A stretch of DNA of 13,402 bases, from positions 1-13,402 of the forward strand of contig JBGUUX010000020.1 in the NCBI GenBank assembly GCA_045133915.1, written 5' to 3'. Under the pieces are notes generated by a model. It was not told the DNA's origin. It saw only the letters and a program-made list of their open reading frames with translations, and ran no database searches. Every line of letters begins with the position of its first letter. Position 1 is the first letter of the stretch. Positions 1 to 6,399 of this stretch are shown here, piece by piece. The stretch comes from RGIG7300 sp045133915. Lineage in GTDB: Bacteria > Bacillota > Clostridia > Oscillospirales > CAG-272. Both the position numbers and the translations under genes were made by a program.

Positions 1-31
1 GGATGAGGCACTTGAAAGGTTGACGAGATAA
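1..31 (+). CDS. 3' end of an upstream gene (partial)
   Basis: Reading in the frame that starts at base 2 gives DEALERLTR and then a TAA stop at 29-31. A good intrinsic terminator follows about 40 bases later, which is the main reason to think a real gene ends here. Nine residues are too few to assign a family. Confidence 0.4.
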   Translation, partial: DEALERLTR

Positions 32-71
32 TTGTCAATAAGCAAAATTGATATTCGCATAACGTCAGTGA

Positions 72-115
72 CGGCAGGGAGAATAAAATTTCTCTGCCGC
101 CGCTTCTTTTTTTTT
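72..115 (+). terminator. Intrinsic terminator of the upstream gene
   Basis: An 11-pair stem (72-82 with 89-99, two G-U pairs, loop 83-88) is followed by nine T residues at 107-115. The T tract begins seven bases after the stem, slightly further than ideal. It insulates the following repressor gene from upstream transcription. Confidence 0.7.
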
Positions 116-125
116 GCAAAACCTA

Positions 126-154
126 TTGACAAACATCTATGTATTGCATATAAT
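126..154 (+). promoter_or_regulatory. Consensus housekeeping promoter for the ArsR-type gene
   Basis: TTGACA at 126-131 and TATAAT at 149-154 are separated by exactly 17 bases, a full match to the primary sigma factor consensus. The -10 box lies inside a dyad, so repressor binding would block it directly. Confidence 0.9.
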
Positions 155-165
155 ACATATAGATG
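134..165. promoter_or_regulatory. Dyad operator over the -10 box
   Basis: ATGTATT (139-145) and AATACAT (152-158) are a perfect 7-base inverted repeat with a 6-base spacer. Outer arms CATCT and AGATG extend the symmetry to 134-165 with a two-base offset. ArsR/SmtB dimers bind such AT-rich dyads overlapping their own promoter, so this is the likely autoregulatory operator. Binding is inferred. Confidence 0.7.
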
Positions 166-188
166 ATTGTCTATTGGAGGTGTTTCGG

Positions 189-470
189 ATGGATGAAAAA
201 AGGATGGCATTGATCTTCAAAGCATTTTGCGATGAAAACCGTATCCGCATTTTGAAAATGCTCCGAAGCGGCGAAAAGTGTGCTTGTAAAATGCTTGATG
301 AACTCAATGTAACACAGCCTACGCTGTCCCATCATATGAAAATTCTTTGTGACTCCGGTATTGTACTTGGTCGCAAAGAAGGCAAGTGGATGTATTATTC
401 CATTTCGGCAGAAGGGGCGAAAGTCGCTGCGGATTGCATAAAGGAGTTAACATCCGCCCCAAAGGGATAA
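189..470 (+). CDS. ArsR/SmtB-family metalloid-responsive repressor
   Basis: A 93-residue winged-helix repressor, the usual size for the ArsR family. The recognition helix region reads NVTQPTLSHHMKIL (residues 40-53), typical of the family. A Cys-x-Cys pair at residues 31 and 33 sits just before it, where As(III)- and Cd(II)-sensing members carry metal ligands. Further Cys at 14, 54 and 83 could add a third thiol. The start at 189 is chosen because GGAGG at 176-180 precedes it by eight bases; an upstream ATG at 114 lies inside the terminator tract and ahead of the promoter. The next gene is an ArsP-like permease, so the likely role is derepression of metalloid export when the inducer binds. 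The exact inducer is not shown by the sequence. Confidence 0.9.
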   Translation: MDEKRMALIFKAFCDENRIRILKMLRSGEKCACKMLDELNVTQPTLSHHMKILCDSGIVLGRKEGKWMYYSISAEGAKVAADCIKELTSAPKG

Positions 471-471
471 C

Positions 472-518
472 AAGTCGTGATGTGAAAAGCAGGAAGTCCA
501 ACCTTTTCCGCACGACTT
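472..518 (+). other. Possible stem-loop between repressor and permease
   Basis: AAGTCGTG (472-479) can pair with CACGACTT (511-518), with an inner GAAAAG (484-489)/CTTTTC (503-508) stem. Only CCTTT follows, so it is at best a weak attenuator or an mRNA-stability element. Function is uncertain. Confidence 0.35.
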
Positions 519-538
519 CCTTTAACACCTACACATAG

Positions 539-562
539 ATACATTTCAATATATTTATGTAT
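539..562. promoter_or_regulatory. Second candidate repressor site upstream of the permease
   Basis: ATACAT (539-544) and ATGTAT (557-562) form an inverted repeat with a 12-base spacer. The adjoining ACATAGAT (533-540) also occurs, as its complement, in the first operator at 135-142. This points to a second ArsR-type site just before the permease ribosome site (AAAGGAG, 564-570). No clear -35/-10 pair was found here. Confidence 0.45.
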
Positions 563-579
563 GAAAGGAGCTTTTTCTT

Positions 580-1568
580 ATGGAAGCACTAAAAACTGTG
601 TGGAACTTCATCCAAGATGAAGTCCTCGGAATGAATTGGCTGGATCGGCTTCTTAGGGCGATCCTCAATGCCGTCGGATTGGATACAACCGGCAAGATCG
701 GCAGCAGCATTCATTTCTTTATCTATGATACCATCAAAATTATGGTGTTGCTCGGCGTGTTGATTTTGATTATTTCGTATATTCAAAGTTATTTCCCGCC
801 TGAGCGAACAAAGAAGATACTCGGCAGATTTCACGGAATCGGAGCAAATATTGTTGCCGCTTTGCTTGGTACAGTAACGCCTTTCTGTTCTTGCTCGTCT
901 ATCCCGTTATTTATCGGCTTTACAAGTGCGGGACTTCCTCTCGGTGTAACGTTCTCGTTCCTTATTTCTTCACCGATGGTCGATCTCGGAAGTCTTGTGT
1001 TGCTGATGAGCATTTTCGGTTGGAAGGTTGCTGTACTCTACGTAATACTCGGTCTTGTCATTGCCGTTGCAGGCGGCACAATAATCGAGAAGCTGCACCT
1101 TGAAATCAGGTTGAGGAATATATCAGAAACGGTCATACCCTTGAAGTACCGCAAGAGGAACTGCATTTTGGCGACCGTATGAAATTTGCGTGGGAGCAGG
1201 TGGCTGAAACTGCAAAGAAGGTATTTCCCTATGTATTGGTCGGAGTCGGTGTCGGCACCTTTATCCATAACTGGATACCGGAAGACTTTATCGTAAAGGT
1301 GCTTGGCGATAACAATCCGTTCGGTGTTATCCTTGCAACTGTCGCAGGTATTCCTATGTATGCAGATATTTTCGGCACAATTCCGATTGCGGAAGCTTTA
1401 CTTGCAAAGGGTGCTTTGCTTGGTGTAGTTTTGTCCTTTATGATGGGTGTTACAACGCTGTCCCTGCCTTCTATGATTATGCTTCGCAAGGCAGTTAAGC
1501 CAAAGCTGCTTGCCATCTTTATTGGAGTATGTACGGTAGGAATTATATTCCTACCGAAAATGAACTGA
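580..1568 (+). pseudogene. ArsP/YraQ-type (DUF318) permease, frameshifted
   Basis: Two overlapping reading frames, 580-1182 and one that is open from about 1107 to 1568, together make one polytopic membrane permease of about 329 residues. The first part has several hydrophobic segments (roughly residues 44-68, 88-112, 120-145, 148-168) and the family signature TPFCSCSSIP at residues 100-109. ArsP members with this motif export trivalent organoarsenicals. The second part carries the C-terminal half, including GIPMYADIFGTIP and TTLSLPSMIMLRKAVKPK. The frame changes at 1102-1109: adding one base (for example GAA GAT CAG for GAAATCAG) joins LHLE to QVEEYIRNG without a gap. The ATG at 1179 has no ribosome site and starts mid-domain, so it is not an independent gene. 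Either the gene is inactivated or the base was lost in sequencing. The C-terminus ends abruptly after VGII and may also be altered. Confidence 0.85.
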
Positions 1569-1615
1569 TTGCGGCAATGGAAGAAATACGGGAAAAGCCG
1601 CTGAAAACCGCTTGA
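1529..1615 (+). other. Open tail in another frame after the permease (possible gene remnant)
   Basis: A different frame from the permease reads YIPTENELIAAMEEIREKPL and ends at TGA 1613-1615. The composition looks like genuine soluble-protein coding sequence and it starts where the permease loses its usual hydrophobic C-terminus. It could be the remnant of another gene joined by deletion, or the result of a second frameshift. The family is not recognised. Confidence 0.35.
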
Positions 1616-1626
1616 AACAAAGGAAA

Positions 1627-1654
1627 ACGGTGTAACCCTCACGGGCTACACCGT
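1627..1654 (-). terminator. Strong hairpin between convergent genes
   Basis: ACGGTGTA (1627-1634) pairs with TACACCGT (1647-1654), with an inner CCC/GGG and a TCAC loop. On the minus strand the stem is followed by TTTTCCTTTGTTT, so it fits best as the terminator of the minus-strand surface gene. It may also stop plus-strand transcripts, although no T tract follows on that side. Confidence 0.6.
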
Positions 1655-1674
1655 ATCCTACATAAGACTATCCT

Positions 1675-1691
1675 TTAGAGTACGACTCTAA
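1675..1691. repeat. Small inverted repeat
   Basis: TTAGAGT (1675-1681) and ACTCTAA (1685-1691) are perfectly complementary with a three-base ACG loop. It lies between the surface-protein stop and the stronger hairpin at 1627-1654. No T tract; function unknown. Confidence 0.4.
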
Positions 1692-1721
1692 CGACAAAGC
1701 CTTTTTTATAAATGTATTATC

Positions 1722-2882
1722 TTACTTTTTCTTCTTGATTACGATAACCACAACAACGGCTGCAACTACTACAACTGCTGCTACGATACCGATGATAAGA
1801 CCGAGGTTAGAACCGCCCTCGCCTGTAGTGGTGGTGTCACCCTCATCGTCGCCGTATCTTACGGTATCCTTCTTTGTGGTATCCTCTTCTTCCTCTTCCT
1901 CAGCTGCTGTAGTGGTTTCGGGAGCAGCGGTGGTGGTCTCCTCGGTAGCTACTGTGGTAGTTTCGGGAGCGTAACCTGTTGCATCACCCATAGCGAGCTT
2001 AAGGCCGTAGGAACGAAGTGCGGAAGTACCGGAGTTCCAACCCTGACCGTCAGTGTGTACAAGAGGTACGGATACGTTTCTGGAAAGTGTGAAGATCTCG
2101 CCTTCGGGAGTTTCATCGGAGCTGGATGCAAATACCTTAACGTCCTCGCTCATAACCGCGCGGTCCATGTACATGATACCTACGTTGCTGATAGCACCTG
2201 CTGTAGTGATCTCCTCAGCGGTAAGCTGAACGTCACCCATAGAAGCTACCATAGTGTCGTCGATAATGGTATCCCAGGGAATCATGCACTCAAGCGCCCA
2301 ACCTGTAGTGGTGGTCTTAGCAGCGCCCTTAACGGTATCGGTGATCTCAGCATCGTTTGCATGAGAACGGTAAACCTTGAACGCACCGCCCTCGAGAATG
2401 CTCATGCAGTACCAAGCGGTGAAGTCCTCGTTTGATACCATACCTGCGTCAAAGCAGGAAGCAAGGGGGTCGATACCCAGTACAAATACGTCACCGTCGT
2501 AACCGTATTCGTTCATACCCTCGTCGTTAGCCTCATCCTCGCCCTTGGAGAGAACCATGGTGGGATCAGCGATATCAGCGGCTACGTAAAGTCCGTTTGT
2601 ATCCCAAGCGAAGTATACGTTACCCTTGATAATACAACGGCTGGAAGAAGCCCAAAGGGTAGGCATATTGGTATAGTCGATAACCTTAGCATCGGACCAG
2701 CCTTCGCCTGTGGAGATGTTGCCGTCGATAGTGGGTGTGTTGTTCTTTGCTACAAGAGAACCAACCTCGTTTTCTGCAGTATAGAGGTAGGTGTCAAGTG
2801 TGCTTAAATCATAAGCAAGAACGTTTACAGATGAAAGTACGAGCATAACTGCGATGAGCATGCATACGATCGTCTTTTTCAT
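1722..2882 (-). CDS. Membrane-anchored surface protein with CBM9/DOMON-like domain
   Basis: A 386-residue exported protein. Residues 1-23 form a signal peptide (MKK, hydrophobic core, VLA cleavage site). Residues about 47-275 resemble family 9 carbohydrate-binding (DOMON-like) beta-sandwich domains: the block TPTIDGNISTGEGWSDA, then VYFAWDTNGLYVAADIADPT, is the classic opening. Residues about 300-355 are a low-complexity Thr/Glu stalk with ETTT repeats and a run of six Glu. Residues about 360-382 are one Val/Ala-rich membrane helix ending in KKKK, a stop-transfer anchor. No LPXTG sortase motif is present. The start has a good ribosome site (CGGAGG, 2892-2897 complement) and its own promoter. 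It probably displays a glycan- or heme-binding domain outside the cell; the ligand is unknown. It lies downstream of two SLH surface proteins on the same strand. Confidence 0.85.
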   Translation of the reverse strand: MKKTIVCMLIAVMLVLSSVNVLAYDLSTLDTYLYTAENEVGSLVAKNNTPTIDGNISTGEGWSDAKVIDYTNMPTLWASSSRCIIKGNVYFAWDTNGLYVAADIADPTMVLSKGEDEANDEGMNEYGYDGDVFVLGIDPLASCFDAGMVSNEDFTAWYCMSILEGGAFKVYRSHANDAEITDTVKGAAKTTTTGWALECMIPWDTIIDDTMVASMGDVQLTAEEITTAGAISNVGIMYMDRAVMSEDVKVFASSSDETPEGEIFTLSRNVSVPLVHTDGQGWNSGTSALRSYGLKLAMGDATGYAPETTTVATEETTTAAPETTTAAEEEEEEDTTKKDTVRYGDDEGDTTTTGEGGSNLGLIIGIVAAVVVVAAVVVVIVIKKKK

Positions 2883-2926
2883 AGTTTGTTTCCTCCGTTA
2901 ATATGATTCGAATTTTAACTGCGTAT

Positions 2927-2955
2927 ATTATATCATCTTTATGTAAAATATACAA
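2927..2955 (-). promoter_or_regulatory. Promoter of the CBM9-like surface gene
   Basis: On the minus strand an extended -10 element TGATATAAT (2927-2935) lies 17 bases from TTGTAT (2950-2955), a 4/6 match to the -35 consensus. It is about 45 bases upstream of the ATG, after the terminator of the preceding gene, so this gene is likely transcribed on its own. Confidence 0.75.
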
Positions 2956-2967
2956 GTCCTAAAATTG

Positions 2968-3012
2968 AATTTTTATAAATAAAGACGGCTTGGAGTTGCC
3001 TCCAAACCGTCT
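2968..3012 (-). terminator. Intrinsic terminator of the 1097-residue SLH gene
   Basis: A 13-pair stem (2983-2995 with 3000-3012, one wobble pair) with a four-base loop is followed on the minus strand by TTTATTTATAAAAATT. It sits 18 bases after the stop codon of the upstream SLH gene. Confidence 0.88.
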
Positions 3013-3029
3013 CTGAATTCAGTTGATAA

Positions 3030-6000
3030 TTAGCCGTTAAGACCGCGGAAATCGTCGTAGCCCTTGAACATTACGGTAGCCTGTGCTCTGGTAGCTGTGC
3101 CGTTAGGATCAAGATATGTCTTGCCTTCCTTAGCTGTACCGGAGATAAGACCTGCTGCAACTGCCCATTCCATAGGAGTCTTAGCCCAGTCTGCAACCTT
3201 AGATGCATCGGGGAATACGGAGAGATCTTCTCTGCCTTCAACGTTAACGTTGTTCTTCTCGGAGTATACGTAGAAGAATCTTGCAACCTGTGCTCTGGTT
3301 ACGGAGTTGTTAGGACCGAACTTGGTTGCGGAAAGACCGCTTGTGATGCCCTGTTCAACTGCCCAGCATACAACCTTGTTAAACCAGTGTGCAGTCTTAA
3401 CGTCTTCAAAGCCTGCGTTGGTCTCTGCATACTGCTCAAGATCAACACCGTCAAGCTTAGCAAGGAGAGTAAGGAACTGTGCTCTGGTGAGAGTACCGTT
3501 GGGAACAAAGGTAGTCTCGGTCATACCGGAAGCGTAACCGCGCTTTACGCAGTACTCAACGGAAGCTGCAAACCAGTGGTTATCCTTAACGTCGATGAAG
3601 GGATTCTCATAGGGGAGAAGGTCAGTCTCGCGTGTCTCGATAACCTCACCGCACTCTGCACATGCAAGAGCCTCAATACCGGGTTTGAAGTAAGTAGGCT
3701 GGGAAACGAGAGTCCAGGACTCAACGGGAGTATGTGCGCCGTTAGCGGGGATCGTTTCAACGTTTACAACCTCACCGCAGAAGGTACAGTACTGTGCCTT
3801 CTCGCCATCCTCTGTACAAGTAGGAGCCTTGATGTCAACCCACTTGTTATTTGTTACGTCCTCGTGGGTATGAGGAGGATCAAGGGGAAGATAGCCGGTG
3901 AAGTCTTCATTCGGCACGGAGGACATTGCATAACCGTCGAACTCAAGTGCAGACTCGCCGCAGATAGAGTTGATAACAAAGGAGGAAGCGGAAAGGCTCT
4001 CTGCAGAGTTATCGGGGTTTGCAAGGATAGGAGAATATGCTGCTACAACAAAGCTGTAGATAGCATCGCTGGACTGGCTGTTTACGATATCACCCATATC
4101 AAAGATGTTAGCGTAGTTATCCCAGTCGATGTTAAGACCTGCTGTGAGGTACTTGTTGCCTGTGTCGGGATCAAGCTCATAGAATGTCTCGAATGTGATA
4201 GGATCGCCCATCTTGATGGGGAAATCAAGGTAAACTACCTTGTCGCACCAGTGGTTACCGCCACTTCTGCAAGACCAGAATACGATATCATAGTAACCGT
4301 CGTCGGGGGTACCCATAGGATTGCCGTTAAGAGGCATATAATCCATAAGGGTAAAGGAGATAGTGTGCTCCTTGATCATATCGGTCTTGGTTTCTCTGCC
4401 CCAGATGTTACCGTAACGGTAAACTTCGTTTGCAGGGATACCTGTGTAATACTCGGGAAGGTTCTTTGTGTTGTTACCTGCAGAGTACTCTGTAGCATGG
4501 TTATACTTGTCGTATACGTTAGTAAGAGCAAAGCTTAAGGTTTCGGGATATACGTCTCCAAAGTTCTCATTGAGAGCAAGAGGAGTAACTGTAGCGCTGA
4601 AGCCGTTGATAGATGTCTTGTGCTTGTTGATAGCCTTGGTAACAGCGTTGTAAGAAGCGTTAAGGCCTGTCATGAGGGAGTAGTCCTTGATGATAACAGA
4701 ACCGTCATCAGCGATCTCAGCATCAACCATAAACTCTTCTTCGCCTACAACTGCGGACATACCGTTAGTAGCGGTGATCTCCCAGTCTTCGATAACGTTG
4801 TCAACACCGCTGAACTTATAGCCCTTGGTTTCAAAGTAGTCGCATCTTGTACAGTCTCTTGTCTTGATACCGTCAGCCTCGGGAGTAGCAACCTCGGTAA
4901 CGTACCAGTCATCCATGTTATGACCAAGCTCGGTTATCCATGTGTCGGTATTGTGGCCGCATCTGGAGCAGTTCTTAACCTCACGGCCCTTCTTGGTACA
5001 GGTAGGATCGTAGGACTTGTCTGCGTCAAGCTTCATGTTGTGGCCGAGAGCTGCGATACGCTCGGAATATACGTTACCGCAACCGCAACGGAATATCTTA
5101 GCACCGTCTTCGGTACAGGTAGCGTCGATAGTCTCGGAATCATACTTGTGTGTATGGTCAGCAGGGAAAGCTTCGCCCTTCCACTCTGCTGCGGGGATAG
5201 TGTTTACGTAAGAAACGGTGTAATCACAAGCGTGATCGGGGAGGTACTGGTCCTTGATAGAAACCGCACCAACGGTAAGGTAACCGTCGCCTGCGTTCTT
5301 AAGACCGGTAAGGTCTACGTCGTTTCTCGCATATGTCATGGAGTTGAGATACTTCTCAGTCTTGAGAGCATAGTCGTCAGCGGTAAGAGCAGAGTGGCTT
5401 GTACCGTCAACGTTAGCGTCGGGATAGAAACCGATTACGGGAGTGTTGATATCGTCGCCTGCAACTCTCTTACCCTTGTAGTAGTCGGTACCGTTTACGT
5501 TAACGATGTAACCGTGAGTCTCATCAGCTCTTACGTTAACTACGAGACCGTAGGTAAGGTCGATCTCCATGTATCTGGAAGAGATACCGGAAGAGTCACC
5601 GAGAGCGGTCTGGGGTGAGTTTCTTGCAGTGAAGGACCAACGGTAACCGGGGTGACCGTCGTTCTGGTTAACGTAAGAACCGTCGTAGTAAACGATGTTT
5701 ACGCTGGAAGCGGTCTTGGAGCCGTCGAAGTCACCGAAAACGTTGGTAACGGAGATGTAGAGAGACTGACCGTTGGTGGTCTTTGCCTTGGATGCAGGAA
5801 CACCGGGGGTAGCGCCTTCGATTACGGGGATAAGGTGACGAAGACCGTTTGCATATGCCTTAACAGCGTCAGAAAGACCTGTGGTGTAGCTCTTGGAAAC
5901 TTCATCAAAGCCTGCAAGAGACTCAATAGGATCCTCGTGCCAAATTACGCAAAGGCTGTTGGAAGAGTTATTGGAGTCGATAGTGAAATCGAACTGATCG

Positions 6001-6323
6001 GGCTCGATAACTACACTAAGACCGTCAAGCTGTGTCTTAGCCTTGGATGTGATAGCGGAAGCACCGTATGCGCCTGCAAACTCAGCATAAGTAGCTGTGT
6101 GAACAGATACGCCGCCTTCGTTCTCAGCGAAGGTAAATCCATCAGTCTTGATATTGTAATCATTACTCTTGGGAGCGATGATTGCATGGGTGGATGCAGA
6201 GTACTTACCAGCCATGGTGTTCCAGTTGGTAAGCTCAGGGGTCTCAGCAGATGCGAAGATACCCATGGGGATAATCATCGCACATACAAGGAGAACCGCG
6301 AGAACTCTCTTTAAGTTGTTCAT
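3030..6323 (-). CDS. SLH-domain surface protein, long paralogue (1097 residues)
   Basis: An exported, wall-attached protein. Residues 1-26 are a signal peptide. Residues about 30-385 form an unrecognised beta-rich module shared with the 772-residue neighbour, with landmarks SKAKTQLDGLSV (93-104), SYTTGL, DGSYVNQNDG and GYIVNVNGTDYY. Residues about 389-502 hold Cys repeats (TCTxxG...CxxCG...LGH). Residues about 505-815 seem to be a diverged second copy of the module, with HKTSINGFSATV near 568-579. Two more Cys repeats follow at about 819-905. Three SLH domains occupy 907-961, 970-1025 and 1035-1092, each with a TRAQ motif (LTRAQF, VTRAQV, ATRAQA) like those that bind pyruvylated secondary wall polymer. 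The start is supported by AGGAGG at 6330-6335 (complement). It lies 76 bases downstream of its paralogue. No catalytic motif was recognised; roles as S-layer, adhesin or glycan-binding protein are all open. Confidence 0.9.
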   Translation of the reverse strand: MNNLKRVLAVLLVCAMIIPMGIFASAETPELTNWNTMAGKYSASTHAIIAPKSNDYNIKTDGFTFAENEGGVSVHTATYAEFAGAYGASAITSKAKTQLDGLSVVIEPDQFDFTIDSNNSSNSLCVIWHEDPIESLAGFDEVSKSYTTGLSDAVKAYANGLRHLIPVIEGATPGVPASKAKTTNGQSLYISVTNVFGDFDGSKTASSVNIVYYDGSYVNQNDGHPGYRWSFTARNSPQTALGDSSGISSRYMEIDLTYGLVVNVRADETHGYIVNVNGTDYYKGKRVAGDDINTPVIGFYPDANVDGTSHSALTADDYALKTEKYLNSMTYARNDVDLTGLKNAGDGYLTVGAVSIKDQYLPDHACDYTVSYVNTIPAAEWKGEAFPADHTHKYDSETIDATCTEDGAKIFRCGCGNVYSERIAALGHNMKLDADKSYDPTCTKKGREVKNCSRCGHNTDTWITELGHNMDDWYVTEVATPEADGIKTRDCTRCDYFETKGYKFSGVDNVIEDWEITATNGMSAVVGEEEFMVDAEIADDGSVIIKDYSLMTGLNASYNAVTKAINKHKTSINGFSATVTPLALNENFGDVYPETLSFALTNVYDKYNHATEYSAGNNTKNLPEYYTGIPANEVYRYGNIWGRETKTDMIKEHTISFTLMDYMPLNGNPMGTPDDGYYDIVFWSCRSGGNHWCDKVVYLDFPIKMGDPITFETFYELDPDTGNKYLTAGLNIDWDNYANIFDMGDIVNSQSSDAIYSFVVAAYSPILANPDNSAESLSASSFVINSICGESALEFDGYAMSSVPNEDFTGYLPLDPPHTHEDVTNNKWVDIKAPTCTEDGEKAQYCTFCGEVVNVETIPANGAHTPVESWTLVSQPTYFKPGIEALACAECGEVIETRETDLLPYENPFIDVKDNHWFAASVEYCVKRGYASGMTETTFVPNGTLTRAQFLTLLAKLDGVDLEQYAETNAGFEDVKTAHWFNKVVCWAVEQGITSGLSATKFGPNNSVTRAQVARFFYVYSEKNNVNVEGREDLSVFPDASKVADWAKTPMEWAVAAGLISGTAKEGKTYLDPNGTATRAQATVMFKGYDDFRGLNG
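3522..3594. repeat. 73-base exact repeat in the first SLH domain (copy 1)
   Basis: This block is identical base for base to 6892-6964. Both encode the same part of SLH domain 1, in the same orientation, 3370 bases apart. The flanking SLH sequence is also very similar but not identical. Confidence 0.92.
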
Positions 6324-6362
6324 GTTTTTCCTCCTGAAAATTGGAATATAAAATTATATTAT

Positions 6363-6387
6363 CGGATGCAGGTATTCCCTGCATCCG
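6363..6387 (-). terminator. Hairpin between the two SLH genes
   Basis: CGGATGCAGG (6363-6372) and CCTGCATCCG (6378-6387) make a perfect 10-pair stem with a five-base loop, 12 bases past the 772-residue gene's stop. On the minus strand the tail is ATAATATAATTTTAT, rich in T but not a clean tract. It may give partial termination, or protect the upstream mRNA end. A TATAAT (6353-6358, minus) follows directly, but no -35 was found. Confidence 0.65.
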
Positions 6388-6399
6388 AAAATTTCATAT

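Noticed and set aside
114..188. Upstream ATG extension of the ArsR-type gene
   Set aside because: It lies in the terminator T tract and before the consensus promoter, so it would not be in the mRNA; the ATG at 189 has GGAGG at proper distance.
1179..1568. Second permease fragment as an independent gene starting at ATG 1179
   Set aside because: No ribosome site, start in mid-domain, and the same frame is family-like upstream of the ATG back to about 1107.
1735..2435. Plus-strand open frames opposite the CBM9-like gene
   Set aside because: Low-complexity Thr/Val/Ser products mirror the ETTT stalk and Val-rich helix on the sense strand; no ribosome site.
3387..6351. Long plus-strand open frames opposite the 1097-residue gene (383, 332 and 220 codons and shorter ones)
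   Set aside because: They are codon-aligned antisense shadows, rich in Val, Cys and Ser, with no ribosome sites and no domain pattern. The sense strand has a signal peptide, repeats and SLH domains.
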